Notes under the pieces: model-generated | Told to the model about the DNA's origin: nothing | Database searches by the model: none | What the model saw: only the letters and a program-made list of their open reading frames with translations | Source of the DNA: Saccharothrix sp. NRRL B-16314 | GTDB lineage: Bacteria > Actinomycetota > Actinomycetes > Mycobacteriales > Pseudonocardiaceae | Direction: 5' to 3' | Assembly (NCBI RefSeq): GCF_000716595.1 | Contig: NZ_JNXC01000030.1 | Coordinates: 62,001-126,000, forward strand | DNA length: 64,000 bases | Shown here: one piece after another, positions 14,881 to 26,300 of the stretch | Numbering within the stretch: position 1 is the stretch's first letter | How the letters are laid out: every line of letters starts with the position of its first letter | Made by a program: the position numbers and the translations under genes

Positions 14881-17800
14881 ATGACAACGACCGAGGAACG
14901 CCTGGTTTCGGCGCTGCGCAGCTCGGTGGTGGAGAACCAGTCGCTGCGCGCGCGGCTGGCCGAGGTGGAGGGGCAGCGGGCCGAGCCGATCGCCATCGTG
15001 GGCATGGGCTGCCGCTACCCGGGCGGTGTCACCTCGCCCGACAGCCTGTGGGACGTGGTGGCGCAGGGCAGGGACGTGATCTCGGCGTGGCCGGACGACC
15101 GCGGCTGGAACGTCGCGGACCTGTACGACCCCGCGATCGGCGTCGAGGGCAAGTCCTACGTGCGCGACGGCGGTTTCGTCTACGACTCGGCGGACTTCGA
15201 CGCGGGGTTCTTCGGGATCAGCCCGCGTGAGGCGGCGGCGATGGACCCGCAGCAGCGGATGTTGCTCGAAGTGTCCTGGGAGGCCCTGGAGAACGCGGGT
15301 TTCGACCCCCGGTCGCTGAAGGGGTCGGAGACCGGAACTTACGTCGGGGTGGCGGGCGCGGACTACGGCGCGCGGCTGAGCGCGGCGGTGCCGCCCGGTC
15401 TGTGGGGCAACATGACCGAGGGCAACTCGATCAGCGTGGTGGCGGGCCGGGCGGCGTACGCGCTCGGCCTGGGAGGGCCTGCCGTCTCGGTGGACACGGC
15501 GTGCTCGTCGTCGCTGGTGGCGCTGCACTTGGCCGTGCAGGGGCTGCGCGGCGGTGAATGCGGGCTGGCGCTCGCCGGTGGTGTGACGGTCATGGGTTCG
15601 CCCGTGATGTTCCTGGACTTCTCGCAGTTGCGCGGGCTGGCGCCGGACGGTCGGTGCAAGGCCTTCTCCGACCGCGCCGACGGGTTCGGTCCCGCCGAGG
15701 GCGTCGGTGTGGTGGTGCTGGAGCGGTTGTCGGACGCCCGTCGTCTCGGTCACCGGGTGTTGGCGGTGATCCGGGGGTCGGCGGTCAACCAGGACGGCGC
15801 GACGAACGGGTTGACCGCGCCGAGTGGTCCGGCGCAGCGCAGGGTGATCCGGCGCGCGCTGGTCGGTGCGGGACTGCGACCGTCCGATGTGGACGCGGTG
15901 GAGGCGCACGGCACCGGCACGCCGCTGGGCGATCCGATCGAGGCGCAGGCGCTGCAGTCGGTCTACGGGCAGGATCGCGTGGCGCCGTTGTGGCTGGGGT
16001 CGGTGAAGTCGAACATCGGGCACACGCAGGCCGCGGCCGGTGTGGCGGGTGTGATCAAGATGGTGCAGGCGATGCGGCACGGCGTGCTGCCCGCGACGCT
16101 GCACGTCGACACGCCGAGCGGGCACGTCGACTGGTCGTCCGGTGCGGTGGAGCTGTTGCGGGAGAACCGGGACTGGCCGCGTGACGGTCGTCCGAGGCGT
16201 GCGGGCGTGTCGTCGTTCGGGTTCAGCGGCACGAACGCGCACCTGATCCTGGAGGAGGCGCAGTTCGACGACGGGGACGGGGCCGACGTGCGGGAGCGCC
16301 CGGCCGTGGTGCCGTGGGTGCTGTCCGCGCGCAGCCAGGAGGCTTTGGTGCGGCAGGCGCGCAGGCTGAAGGAGTTCGTGGTCGGGCGGCCGGAGGTGGA
16401 TACGGCCGACGTGGCCGCCGCACTGGCCGGGCGGACCGCGTTCGAGCACCGGGAAGTGCTCGTGGGCGGCACCGTCGAAGAATTCCTCACGCGGTTGGAC
16501 GCGGTGGGACAGCGGAAGGCGGCGCCCGGTGGCCGGGTGGTGTTCGCGTTCCCCGGCCAGGGCGCGCAGCGGTTGGGCATGGGGCGTGCGCTGTACGAGG
16601 CGTTCCCGGTGTTCGCGGAGAAGTTCGACGCCGTGGAGGCCGCCGGTGGACTGCCGCTGAAGGACGTTCTGTGGGGTGCCGACGCCGACGCGCTGGACAT
16701 GACGTCGTTCGCGCAACCAGGCCTGTTCGCGGTCGAGGTGGCCCTGGTCGCGTTGCTGGAGTCGCTGGGCGTGACGCCGGACGTGGTGTTGGGCCATTCG
16801 CTGGGCGAGATCACGGCGGCGCACGTGGCCGGAGTGCTGTCGTTGACGGACGCGGTGACGCTCGTGCTGGCACGCGCCCGGCTGATGGCGGCGTTGCCAC
16901 CCGGCGGTGCGATGGTGGCGGTCCGCGCGTCCGAGGACGAGGTCACGCCCCTGCTGACCGCACGGGTGGGGCTCGCGGCGGTGAACGGGCCGGAGTCCGC
17001 GGTGCTGTCCGGCGACGAGGCCGAAGTGCTCGCCGTCGTGGAACGGCTCGGGGTGCGGTCCAAGCGGTTGGCCGTCAGCCACGCATTCCACTCGGTGTTG
17101 ATGGAGCCGGTGCTGGCGGAGTTCAGGGCGGTGGCGGCCGGGGTGACCGCCGGCGCTCCACGCATCCCTCTGGTGTCGAACGTGGACGGGCAGGTGGCCG
17201 GAGACGGCTACGGCACCGCCGACTACTGGGTGCGCCACGTGCGGGAAGCGGTGCGGTTCGGCGACGCCGTGGCGACGGTGCTCGCGGACGATCCCGCTGC
17301 GCGGTTCGTGGAAGTGGGGCCGGGCAGCGGGCTGTCCGCGCTGATCGGACCGCCCGCGGCGATCGCGTTGCAGCGTGGCGGCAAGGACGAGGTGGCCTCG
17401 CTGGTCGACGGGCTCGGCGCCGTGTTCGCAGGCGGCGGCGCGGTGGACTGGCGCGCGTTGATCGGACGGCGGCCGGTCGTGGACCTGCCGACCTACGCCT
17501 TCACCCGCAAGCGCTACTGGCTCGACCCGCTGCCGGCGGGCGGGGACGCGGGCAGCTTCGGCGCGCACGCGGCCGAGCACCCGTTCCTGGGCGCCGTGGT
17601 CGACCAGGCCGGTTCGGGCGAAGTGGTGTGCACCGGGCGGATCGGGCTGGACGCGCACGAGTGGCTGGCCGGGCACGCCATCGGCGACGTGGTCCTGCTG
17701 CCGGGTGCGGCCCTGGTCGAACTCGCCCTGGCCGCCGCTGGCCGGGCCGGGTGCCCGGTGGTGCGTGAACTGGTGCTCCAGGCGCCGCTCGTGCTGCCCG

Positions 17801-19914
17801 AACGCGGCGGCGTGCACGTGCAGGTGGTGCTCGGGCCGGATGGAGCAGACGGCGAGGACGAGCGTTCGGTGTCGATCCACTCGCGGCCGGAGGCGGACCG
17901 GGGTGCGTGGACGTGTCACGCGCGTGGCGTGGTCGGTCCCGCCGCGGGCACCTCGCCCGAACACGACCGCTCACCGTGGCCGCCCGACGCGGAACCCGTC
18001 GACCTCGCCGCGTTCTACGAGCGGTCGCGCGAGCTCGGCTACCGCTACGGACCGGTGTTCCAGGGGCTCACCGCCGCGTGGCGCCGCGCGGACGAGGTCT
18101 TCGCCGACGTCGTCCTGCCGGAGCAGGCCCGGTCGACCGCGGCCGGGTTCGCCGTCCACCCCGCACTGCTGGACGCGGCGCTCCAGGCCACCGCGCTGCT
18201 CGGCCTCACCGCGGATGACGAGCAGGTGCTGCTGCCGTTCGCCTGGGAGCACGTCGAGGTGTGCTCGACCGGCGCGACCCGACTGCGCGTGCGTGCGACC
18301 CGTGCCGCCGGCCATCGCGTCACGATCGCGCTGGACGACCCGGCGGGCAGGCTGGTCGCCCGGGTGCGGGCGGTCACGCTGCGCGGCGTCGCCCCCGACC
18401 AGCTCCGCCCCCACGACGACACGCTGCACCGGCTCGACTGGAGTCCGTTCGACCTGCCTGAAGGGGACGCCGCCGGTGACTTCGACGTGCTCAAGTGCGA
18501 GGACGAGTGGGACGGCGACCTGAGCGTGCTGCGGATCGCCCTGCACGACGTGGTGCGGGACGTGCGGGCCTGGTTGACGGACAACCGCGGCGGCACGGCC
18601 AGGCTGGTCGTGCTGACCCGCGCCGCCGTGCAGGTGACGGACGAGCAGGTGAACCCGGTGACCGCGGCGGTGTGGGGACTGCTGCGGTCGGCGCAGAACG
18701 AGCACCCCGGCAGCCTCGTCCTGGTCGACGTGGACGAACAGCCCGCGACCGCCGTGCTGGGCGCCCTGGCCCGCGGTGACGAGGACCAGGTCGCGATCCG
18801 GGGCGGACGGTGCCACACGGCACGGCTGGTGCCCGCCGGCCGGTCGGACTCACCCCCTCCGGCCAAGACCGGTGGGACCGTGCTCGTCACCGGCGGAACC
18901 GGCACTGTCGGCGCCGCGCTGGCCCGCCGCGTCGCCGAGCTGTCCGGCGCCTCCCGGCTGGTGCTGGTGAGCCGCGAGCCGCGCCGACACGTGCTCGACG
19001 GGTTCGCCGACCTCGGCATCGCGGTCGAGTGGATTTCGTGCGACCTCGCCGATCGCGCTGCCGTGGCCGCGCTGTTGGAGAAGACCGGACCACTCAGCGG
19101 TGTGGTGCACGCGGCCGGTGTGCTGGACGACGTCACCTTCGACGCGCTGACTGCCGATCGCCTGGACACCGTGCTGCGGGCCAAGGTGGACGGTGCGTGG
19201 CACCTGCACGAACTGGCCGGTGACGTCGGCTTCTTCGTCCTGTGCTCGTCCCTCGCCGCGCTCATCGGCTCGCCGGGTCAGGCGAACTACGCGGCGGCCA
19301 ACGCGTTCCTCGACGGGCTCGCCTGCCACCGCAGAGCGGCCGGCCTGCCCGCCCAGTCGCTCGCGTGGGGGCTGTGGGACGGCGGCATGGCGGACGGACT
19401 TGACGCGGAGTCCGTGTCCCGGCTGCGGCGCTGGGGTGTGCGCCCGATGCCGCGACGCCACGCGCTGGCGCGGTTCGACCGGGCGGTGGCCGACGGGGCC
19501 GCTCACCTCGTCGCCGCCGACCTGGACCTCGCGCGGTTGCGGGAGACGAGTGACCGCACCGGCCTGCTCACCTTGCTGCGCGGACCACGAAAGGCCGCGG
19601 ACCCCGTGCCGCAGGACGACCTGCTGGCCGAGCTGGCCGGCTTGGACCCCGAGCAGCGGCACCAACGGGTGCAGGAGGTCGTGCTGGAAGAGCTGGCGGC
19701 GGTGCTCGGCCACGCCGGCGCGCAGGACGTCGACCTCGACGGCCGCTTCGAGGACATGGGATTCGACTCGCTGAGCGCGATCGAGTTCCGCAACGGGCTC
19801 ACCGCGCTCACCGGCATGAGGATGCCGCCGACGGTGGCGTTCGACTACGCGACCCCCGCCGAGCTGGTCGGGTACATCGCACGCGAGTTGTCGTCGATCC
19901 TGGCGAAGGGCTGA
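14881..19914 (+). CDS. Type I PKS, one module: KS-AT-DH-KR-ACP (malonyl)
   Basis: This 1677-residue single module starts with a coiled-coil docking helix (residues 4-32, [11 protein letters not shown]...). The KS has its nucleophile C208 (DTACSSS), [12 protein letters not shown] and KSNIGHTQ, so it is a condensing KS and not a KSQ loader. The AT (about 553-850) has S640 in GHSLGE and HAFHS, indicating malonyl-CoA. The DH (about 898-1170) has H932, but Asp replaces the conserved Gly four residues on ([10 protein letters not shown]); the D/Q pair LLDAALQA is present. The KR (about 1333-1510) has GGTGTVG, Y1470 and N1474, with an LDD stretch usual for B-type reduction. The ACP has S1630 in GFDSLS. 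The chain ends right after the ACP (ELSSILAKG), with no thioesterase or C-terminal docking tail. Confidence 0.93.
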   Translation: MTTTEERLVSALRSSVVENQSLRARLAEVEGQRAEPIAIVGMGCRYPGGVTSPDSLWDVVAQGRDVISAWPDDRGWNVADLYDPAIGVEGKSYVRDGGFVYDSADFDAGFFGISPREAAAMDPQQRMLLEVSWEALENAGFDPRSLKGSETGTYVGVAGADYGARLSAAVPPGLWGNMTEGNSISVVAGRAAYALGLGGPAVSVDTACSSSLVALHLAVQGLRGGECGLALAGGVTVMGSPVMFLDFSQLRGLAPDGRCKAFSDRADGFGPAEGVGVVVLERLSDARRLGHRVLAVIRGSAVNQDGATNGLTAPSGPAQRRVIRRALVGAGLRPSDVDAVEAHGTGTPLGDPIEAQALQSVYGQDRVAPLWLGSVKSNIGHTQAAAGVAGVIKMVQAMRHGVLPATLHVDTPSGHVDWSSGAVELLRENRDWPRDGRPRRAGVSSFGFSGTNAHLILEEAQFDDGDGADVRERPAVVPWVLSARSQEALVRQARRLKEFVVGRPEVDTADVAAALAGRTAFEHREVLVGGTVEEFLTRLDAVGQRKAAPGGRVVFAFPGQGAQRLGMGRALYEAFPVFAEKFDAVEAAGGLPLKDVLWGADADALDMTSFAQPGLFAVEVALVALLESLGVTPDVVLGHSLGEITAAHVAGVLSLTDAVTLVLARARLMAALPPGGAMVAVRASEDEVTPLLTARVGLAAVNGPESAVLSGDEAEVLAVVERLGVRSKRLAVSHAFHSVLMEPVLAEFRAVAAGVTAGAPRIPLVSNVDGQVAGDGYGTADYWVRHVREAVRFGDAVATVLADDPAARFVEVGPGSGLSALIGPPAAIALQRGGKDEVASLVDGLGAVFAGGGAVDWRALIGRRPVVDLPTYAFTRKRYWLDPLPAGGDAGSFGAHAAEHPFLGAVVDQAGSGEVVCTGRIGLDAHEWLAGHAIGDVVLLPGAALVELALAAAGRAGCPVVRELVLQAPLVLPERGGVHVQVVLGPDGADGEDERSVSIHSRPEADRGAWTCHARGVVGPAAGTSPEHDRSPWPPDAEPVDLAAFYERSRELGYRYGPVFQGLTAAWRRADEVFADVVLPEQARSTAAGFAVHPALLDAALQATALLGLTADDEQVLLPFAWEHVEVCSTGATRLRVRATRAAGHRVTIALDDPAGRLVARVRAVTLRGVAPDQLRPHDDTLHRLDWSPFDLPEGDAAGDFDVLKCEDEWDGDLSVLRIALHDVVRDVRAWLTDNRGGTARLVVLTRAAVQVTDEQVNPVTAAVWGLLRSAQNEHPGSLVLVDVDEQPATAVLGALARGDEDQVAIRGGRCHTARLVPAGRSDSPPPAKTGGTVLVTGGTGTVGAALARRVAELSGASRLVLVSREPRRHVLDGFADLGIAVEWISCDLADRAAVAALLEKTGPLSGVVHAAGVLDDVTFDALTADRLDTVLRAKVDGAWHLHELAGDVGFFVLCSSLAALIGSPGQANYAAANAFLDGLACHRRAAGLPAQSLAWGLWDGGMADGLDAESVSRLRRWGVRPMPRRHALARFDRAVADGAAHLVAADLDLARLRETSDRTGLLTLLRGPRKAADPVPQDDLLAELAGLDPEQRHQRVQEVVLEELAAVLGHAGAQDVDLDGRFEDMGFDSLSAIEFRNGLTALTGMRMPPTVAFDYATPAELVGYIARELSSILAKG

Positions 19915-19916
19915 CC

Positions 19917-20903
19917 TTGCTCACCGACGATCAGCAGTACGTCCTGGGGCTGCTCGGGAAGTACTCGGACAACCCGAGCGGCTTCCTCGCGCTCAACGAG
20001 GGCAACCGGTACTTCCGGGACGACGGGATCGACGGCGTCGTCTGCTACCGCGAGGTGCGGCGGCACTGGATCGGGTTCGGCGGGCCGATCGCGGACGCCG
20101 CCGACCGGGGCGAGCTGCTGGACAGGTTCCGCGTGGCCGCCCACCGGGCAGGACGTGCGGTGGCCGCGGTCCAGATCCCGGGTGCGGACGCGGCCCTCTT
20201 CGCCGACCGGGGCCTGCGCGTGAACCAGCTCGGCATGTCCTACGGCGTCGAACTCGCTGATTTCTCGCTGCGCGGCAAGAAGTTCGTGAAGCTGCGCAAC
20301 AAGATCTCCCGCGCGGACCGGCTCGGCGTCGAAGTGGTCGAGGCGGGACTGGACGGGAACGAGGCCGCGCTCGCCGCGATCGACGCGAAGTGGCTGCGGT
20401 CGAAAGGGCGCTTCACCAAAGAGCTGGAGTTCATGGTCGGCGAGGTCGGCGGTCCCGCGCAAAACCTGCGCCGACTGTTCCTCGCCAAGGTGGACGGTCG
20501 TCCCATCGCCTACATCTCGTTCTCCCCGGTCTACGGCGAGCACGAGGGCTGGTTGCACGACCTCAGCCGCCGGTTGCCCGACGCGCCGCCCGGCGTGATG
20601 GAGGCGATCAACGCCTGCGCGATCGGGAAGTTCCGCGCGGAAGGCGTGCGCTGCCTGCACTTCGGCTTCACCCCGTTCACCGGCCTCGCCGCCGAGCACG
20701 GCCTGGGAACGGCCCACCCGCGCATCGACCGGCTCTTCGGGTGGCTGGCGAGGAAGGGGGACTTCCTCTACCCGGCGCAGAGCCAGCTCGAGTACAAGAT
20801 GAAGTGGAACCCGACCTACCTGGTTCCCGACTACATCGCCTTCGAGAACCGCGTTTCGCCGTCATTGGTGTTCAGCCTGGCCACGGTCGCGAATCTGATC
20901 TGA
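19917..20903 (+). CDS. DUF2156 / MprF C-terminal-type (GNAT-fold) acyltransferase-like protein
   Basis: The 328-residue protein resembles the C-terminal domain of phosphatidylglycerol lysyltransferase (DUF2156, two GNAT folds): NPSGFLALNEGNRYF, a strand VCYREVRRHWIGFGGPI, LRNKISRADRLGVEV, the signature region ISFSPVYGEHEGWLHDLSRRLPDAPPGVMEAINACAI, and GFTPFTGL. The family moves aminoacyl or acyl groups from carriers such as aminoacyl-tRNA to lipids. No membrane flippase domain is present, so it is soluble. The start is a TTG two bases after the first PKS stop. Placed behind a PKS without a thioesterase, it is a candidate for chain release by acyl transfer (inference). Confidence 0.72.
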   Translation: MLTDDQQYVLGLLGKYSDNPSGFLALNEGNRYFRDDGIDGVVCYREVRRHWIGFGGPIADAADRGELLDRFRVAAHRAGRAVAAVQIPGADAALFADRGLRVNQLGMSYGVELADFSLRGKKFVKLRNKISRADRLGVEVVEAGLDGNEAALAAIDAKWLRSKGRFTKELEFMVGEVGGPAQNLRRLFLAKVDGRPIAYISFSPVYGEHEGWLHDLSRRLPDAPPGVMEAINACAIGKFRAEGVRCLHFGFTPFTGLAAEHGLGTAHPRIDRLFGWLARKGDFLYPAQSQLEYKMKWNPTYLVPDYIAFENRVSPSLVFSLATVANLI

Positions 20904-20916
20904 CAAAGGGGGAACC

Positions 20917-21837
20917 ATGCGCGTACTCGCAGTGGTGAACAAGACCGCCGGCGGTCCGACCGACGACTTCGTCGCGGCGTTGGAAGCCGAGCGCGGCATC
21001 GAACTGGAGGTCATCCGGACCGCGGGCCCCGAGGACGGCACCCGCTGCACCGTGGAGGCGGCGACCCGCCAGGAACGCGACGTGGTGGTCGCGATCGGCG
21101 GCGACGGCACGGCGGGCGAGGTGGCTCGTGGCGTGGCCGCAGTGCCCACGTCGCCGGCCCTGCTGATCGCTCCCGCCGGCACCGGGAACTCCAACTTCCG
21201 CGGGCTGTGGGACGACCTGCCGTGGCCGGAGGTGGTGTCGGCGGTCTTCACCGAGCGCCGGTTCGAGATCAGGCCGATGGACCTCGTCCACCTCGCCGAG
21301 CTGGACACCGCCACCCTGCTCGGCGTCTCCACCGGCGCGGTGCCCGAGTGCCTGGTGATCGCGCCGACGCTGCCGCTGACCGGGCGGGAACGGCTGCTCA
21401 CCGCCGCGTTGCAGGTGCTCACCACCTACGTGCCCTATCCCGGCAGGGTCCTGGTGGACGACGAGGTGTTGTGCGAGTGCGACACGCTGCTCGCCATCGT
21501 GGGCGGTGTCCGCTACCGCGGCGGCCTGCTGAAGATGCTGCCGCACTCGCTCGTCGACGACGGCCTGCTGGACGTCTGCGTGATCGACTCCTCCGCGTCG
21601 GTGGAGGAGCTCGCCACCGCGGCCCTGACCGGCGACATCACCGACGTCGCCGGCGTGCACTACGGCCGCGGGCGCACCGCTCGCCTGGAGCGGACCGACG
21701 GCGCGCCGATGAAGCTGGAGCACGACGGCGAGCTGGAAACCGGGCCGCACAGCTCCTACCGGCTCGAAGTCGTGCCGCGACCCATCTCGGTGGTCGTGCC
21801 GAGCCCCGCCCCCGAGTGCTTCGCCGGCGAGAGGTGA
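20917..21837 (+). CDS. Diacylglycerol kinase-fold (DAGK/YegS-type) lipid kinase
   Basis: The 306-residue protein has the DAGK catalytic-domain pattern: NKTAGGPTDDF near the N-terminus, the nucleotide loop GGDGT at residues 61-65, APAGTGNSNFRG, and a C-terminal beta-sandwich with MLPHSLVDDGLLDVCVI. Members phosphorylate diacylglycerol, sphingosine-like or other lipid hydroxyls with ATP. In this cluster it implies a lipid-like hydroxylated or amino-alcohol intermediate. The ATG at 20917 has an AAGGGGGAA RBS and lies 13 bp behind the DUF2156 gene, within the same operon. Confidence 0.85.
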   Translation: MRVLAVVNKTAGGPTDDFVAALEAERGIELEVIRTAGPEDGTRCTVEAATRQERDVVVAIGGDGTAGEVARGVAAVPTSPALLIAPAGTGNSNFRGLWDDLPWPEVVSAVFTERRFEIRPMDLVHLAELDTATLLGVSTGAVPECLVIAPTLPLTGRERLLTAALQVLTTYVPYPGRVLVDDEVLCECDTLLAIVGGVRYRGGLLKMLPHSLVDDGLLDVCVIDSSASVEELATAALTGDITDVAGVHYGRGRTARLERTDGAPMKLEHDGELETGPHSSYRLEVVPRPISVVVPSPAPECFAGER

Positions 21838-21844
21838 CGGTCCC

Positions 21845-23317
21845 GTGACGGACAACCCTGAGATCGTGATCGTCGGCGCGGGCCTGTCCGGTATCTGCGC
21901 CGCCGTCAACCTGCTCAAGCGGGGCATCCGGGACTTCGTGATCCTGGAGAAGGCGGACGGCGTGGGCGGGACGTGGCGGTACAACACCTATCCGGGCTCC
22001 GCCTGCGACGTCATGTCCACCATGTACTCGTACTCCTTCGCCCCCAAGCACGACTGGGAGCTGATGTACGCCGACCAGCCGGAGATCCGCTCCTACATCG
22101 AAGGCGTGTTCGACTCCTACGGCCTGGGACGCGTCACCCGGTTCGGCACCGAGGTCATGTCCTACACCTACGACGACACCACCGACCGCTGGCAGGTCCT
22201 GCTGTCCGGGGGCCAGGTGCTCACGCCGAGGGTCGTCATCGCCGGGATCGGCGCGTTGCACAACCCGAACATCCCGAAGTTCAAGGGCGAGGAGACCTTT
22301 CGCGGCGACATCGTGCACTCGGCGCAGTGGAACCCCGACCTCGACCTGACCGGCAAGCGGGTCGCGGTGGTGGGCGTCGGTTCCAGCGCCGTGCAGATCG
22401 TGCCGGCCATCGCGGGCCAGGCCGAGCACGTGCACGTCGTGCAGCGCACACCGCAATGGGTGCTGCCCAAGCCGAACCGGCGCGTCAGCAGGGTCGAGAA
22501 GTTCCTGTTCCGGGTGCTGCCGTTCAGCCAGAAAGTGTACCGCAACATCGCGTACTGGACGCACGAGCTCGCGATCATCGCGTTCATGCACCCGCCGTTG
22601 CTGAAGGCGTTCAGGCTGGTTTCGCTGCGGCTGCTGGACAAGCAGGTCCCCGATCCGGAGCTGCGCGCGAAGCTGACGCCGGACTACACGATCGGCTGCA
22701 AGCGCATCCTGCTGTCCAGCGACTACTACCCGGCCCTGATGCGCGACGACGTGACGCTGCTCGACTCCGGCATCGCCGAGTTCACCGAGACCGGCTTCCG
22801 CGCCCGGAACGGCGAGGTCGTCGAGGCGGACGTGGTGATCCTGGCGACGGGCTTCGCCACGGACAACCGGCTCGCGGAGGAGCGGATCACGGGGCGCGGC
22901 GGCCTGACGATCCAGGAGGCCTGGCGCGACGGCATGCGCGCCCACCTGGGCACCACCATCGCGGGCTTCCCCAACTTCTTCCTCATGATGGGCCCGAACT
23001 CCGGCGGCGGCAGCCAGTCGATCCTGTTCGTGATCGAGGCGCAGGCGCACTACATCGCCGAGTGCGTCCGCGTGATGCGGGCGCGGGGCGCGCGGTCGTT
23101 CGAGATCCGGGCCGAGGTCGAACGCGAGTTCAACCGGCGCCTCCACGCCCGGCTCGCCAAGTCGGTGTGGAACTCCGGCGGCTGCGACAGCTGGTTCCTG
23201 GACCGCACCGGGCACAACCGGCAGGCCTGGCCGGGATCGAGCGTCAACTACTGGCGGCTCACCCGCCGGCCGAACGAGAAGTGGTTCCACCTGCGTTCAC
23301 CGGAAACGGTCCGCTGA
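21845..23317 (+). CDS. Flavin-dependent monooxygenase, Baeyer-Villiger type
   Basis: This 490-residue class B flavoprotein has two dinucleotide folds: GAGLSGICAAVNL at the N-terminus for FAD and GVGSSAVQIVPAIAG near residue 180 for NADPH. Between them lies FRGDIVHSAQW, which matches the Baeyer-Villiger fingerprint FxGxxxHxxxW, but Asn follows where Pro or Asp is usual. TYPGSACD, a Baeyer-Villiger-like segment, is also present. It would insert oxygen next to a ketone, giving an ester or lactone, on the polyketide or a lipid partner. The GTG start at 21845 has GAGAGGTGACGG before it. It precedes the second PKS gene. Confidence 0.85.
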   Translation: MTDNPEIVIVGAGLSGICAAVNLLKRGIRDFVILEKADGVGGTWRYNTYPGSACDVMSTMYSYSFAPKHDWELMYADQPEIRSYIEGVFDSYGLGRVTRFGTEVMSYTYDDTTDRWQVLLSGGQVLTPRVVIAGIGALHNPNIPKFKGEETFRGDIVHSAQWNPDLDLTGKRVAVVGVGSSAVQIVPAIAGQAEHVHVVQRTPQWVLPKPNRRVSRVEKFLFRVLPFSQKVYRNIAYWTHELAIIAFMHPPLLKAFRLVSLRLLDKQVPDPELRAKLTPDYTIGCKRILLSSDYYPALMRDDVTLLDSGIAEFTETGFRARNGEVVEADVVILATGFATDNRLAEERITGRGGLTIQEAWRDGMRAHLGTTIAGFPNFFLMMGPNSGGGSQSILFVIEAQAHYIAECVRVMRARGARSFEIRAEVEREFNRRLHARLAKSVWNSGGCDSWFLDRTGHNRQAWPGSSVNYWRLTRRPNEKWFHLRSPETVR

Positions 23318-23339
23318 CTCAGTGTGATGGGGGAGTGTC

Positions 23340-26300
23340 ATGGCTACCGAGGAACGTCTCGTCTCCGCGCTGCGGAACTCGCTCGCGGAGAACCAGTCGC
23401 TGCGCGCCAGGCTGTCAGAAGTGCGGGAGCAGGCGGCTGAACCGATCGCCGTCGTCGGCATGGGGTGCCGGTTCCCGGGGGGTGTGACGAGCCCCGAGGA
23501 GCTGTGGGACATGCTCGTCGAAGGGCGTGACGCGGTCACCGGTTTCCCGTCCGACCGGGGCTGGGACGTGGAAGGGCTCTACGACCCCGACATCGGCGTC
23601 GAGGGCAAGTCGTACGTGCGCGAGGGTGCTTTCCTGCATGACGCGGGTGACTTCGACGCGGGGTTCTTCGGGATCAGCCCGCGTGAGGCGGCGGCGATGG
23701 ACCCGCAACAGCGGTTGTTGCTGGAGGTGTCCTGGGAGGCGCTGGAACACGCCGGCATCGACCCGAAGTCGTTGAAGGGCACGGACACCGGCACCTACAC
23801 CGGCATCTTCTACGAGGAGTACGCGCCCCGGATCTACACCGAGCGCGACGGCTACGCCGGGCACCTCGTGGCGGGCACGCTGCCCAGCCTCGCGTCCGGG
23901 CGGGTGGCGTACGTGCTGGGGCTGGAGGGGCCGGCGGTGTCGGTGGACACGGCGTGCTCGTCGTCGTTGGTGGCGCTGCACCTCGGTGTGCAGGGATTGC
24001 GGACGGGTGACTGCTCGCTGGCGCTCGTCGGCGGGGCGACCGTGATCTCGCTGCCGTCCACCTACGTCGGCTTCTCGCAGTTGCGCGGGTTGGCGCCGGA
24101 TGGCCGGTGCAAGGCGTTCTCCGACCGCGCCAACGGTTTCGGGCCGGCGGAAGGCGCCGGTGTGGTCGTGTTGGAGCGGTTGTCGGACGCGCGTCGTCTC
24201 GGTCATCGGGTGTTGGCGGTGGTGCGTGGTTCGGCGATCAACCAGGACGGTGCGTCGAACGGGTTGACGGCGCCCAGTGGTCCGGCGCAGCGTCGGGTGA
24301 TCCGGCAGGCGTTGGCCAATGCCGGGTTGACGGCGGGCGAGGTCGACGTCGTGGAGGCGCACGGCACCGGCACACCACTCGGCGACTCCATCGAGGCGCA
24401 GTCGTTGCTCACCACCTACGGCCAGGGCCGTGACGTCCCGGTGTGGCTGGGGTCGGTGAAGTCGAACCTCGGGCACACCCAGGCCGCTGCCGGCGTGGCG
24501 GGCGTGATCAAGATGGTGCAGGCGATGCGGCACGGCGTGCTGCCGGCGACCCTGCACGTGGACACGCCGAGCACCCAGATCGACTGGTCGGCCGGCGCGG
24601 TGGAGTTGTTGCGGGAGAACCACGACTGGCCGCGCAACGGCCACCCGCGCCGAGCCGGAGTCTCGTCGTTCGGCATCAGCGGCACGAACTCGCACGTGAT
24701 CCTGGAAGAAGCGCCCCAAACGTCCGCACCGGAACCGGTGAACCCCGGTGCGCGGACCTCGGCGGACGAGACCGGTCCGATCCCGTGGGTGCTGTCGGCG
24801 CGCAGCCAGGAGGCGTTGGTCGGGCAGGCACGCCGGCTGCACGACTTCCTGGACGGTAGGCCCGGCACCGACGCGGTCGACGTGGCGGCGGCGCTGGCGA
24901 AGCGGTCGTCGTTCCCGCACCGGGCCGTGCTGCTGGGTTCGGACACCGGGGAGCTGACGCGGCGACTGGACGCGGTCGTGTCCGGGGAGGACGCGCCGAA
25001 CGTGCTCACCGGACTGGCGCTCGCGAGCGACAAGACCGTGTTCGTCTTCCCGGGACAGGGCTCCCAGTGGACGGGCATGGGCCGGGAGCTGCTGGAGACC
25101 TGGCCCGCGTTCGCGCGGGCGCTGGGCGAGTGCGCCGAGGCGCTGAAGGAGTTCGTCGACTGGGACCTGCTCGACGTGGTGCGCGGCGGGCACGGGCTGG
25201 ACGCCGTGGACGTGGTGCAGCCGGTGACGTTCGCGATGTACGTCGCGCTCGCGGCGGCCTGGAAGGAGCTGGGCGTCGTCCCGGACGCGGTGATCGGCCA
25301 CTCGCAGGGTGAGGTCGCCGCCGCGCACGTCGCCGGGATCCTCCCGCTGCGTGAAGCGTGCCGCATCGTGACCCTGCGCAGCCGGGCGGTGCGGGACATC
25401 TCCGGCGCCGGCGGCATGGTGTCGGTGCCGCTGCCCGAGGCCGACGTGCTGAAGGTGCTCGCGCAGTGGCCGGATCGCGTCGGGGTGGCGGCGGTCAACA
25501 GCCCGGCGAGCACCGTCGTGTCGGGCGAAGCCGCGGCGCTGGAGGAGTTGCTGGCGTACTGCGAAGCGGAGGGCGTTCGCGCCCGCCGGATTCCCGTGGA
25601 CTACGCCTCCCACTCGCCGCAGATCGACGCCGTCGAGCGGTCGCTGCGGGCCGGACTCGGTTCGGTGCGGCCCGACGCGGCGTCCGTGGCGGAGTTCTTC
25701 TCCACCGTCGTCGGCGGACTCGCCGACCCCGGCCTGCTCGACGCGGACTACTGGTACCGCAACCTGCGTGAGCCCGTCCGGTTGGACCTCGCCGTCCAGG
25801 CCGCCTACGCGCGGGGGTACCGCCGATTCCTGGAGATCAGCCCGCACCCGGTGCTGACGGTGGGCGTCCAGGAGAACTGCGAGGCCGTGGCGTCCGAGGA
25901 GGACCGGTACTTCGTCGGCGGCACGCTGCGGCGCGACGACGGCGGCGCGCACCGGTTCCTGACGTCGGTGGCGCAGGCCGACACGAGTGGCCTGCCGGTG
26001 GCGTGGAACGCGGTGCTCGGTGACGCGACGCACCTGGACCTGCCCACGTACGCCTTCGAGCACAAGCGGTACTGGCTGAACGCCGAGGCCACGGCTGGTG
26101 ACGCCGGGAGTCTCGGGGTGACGTCGTGCGAGCACCCGCTGCTGGGCGCGGTGGTGGAGCAGCCGTCGTCGGGTGGGCTGGTGTTCACCGGGCGGATCGG
26201 GTTGGACTCCCACGCGTGGCTGGCCGACCACGCGGTCGGTGACGTCGTGCTCGTGCCCGGCGCGGCCCTCGTGGAGTTCGCGCTGTTCGCGGGCGACCGG

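Noticed and set aside
14881..15600. First PKS as a loading module
   Set aside because: The KS has Cys 208 in DTACSSS, not Gln, and a full extension module follows; the N-terminal docking helix also implies an upstream donor.
14743..17964. Minus-strand frame of 1073 codons opposite the first PKS
   Set aside because: Shadow of PKS coding DNA; no recognised domain and a repetitive Arg/His/Pro composition.
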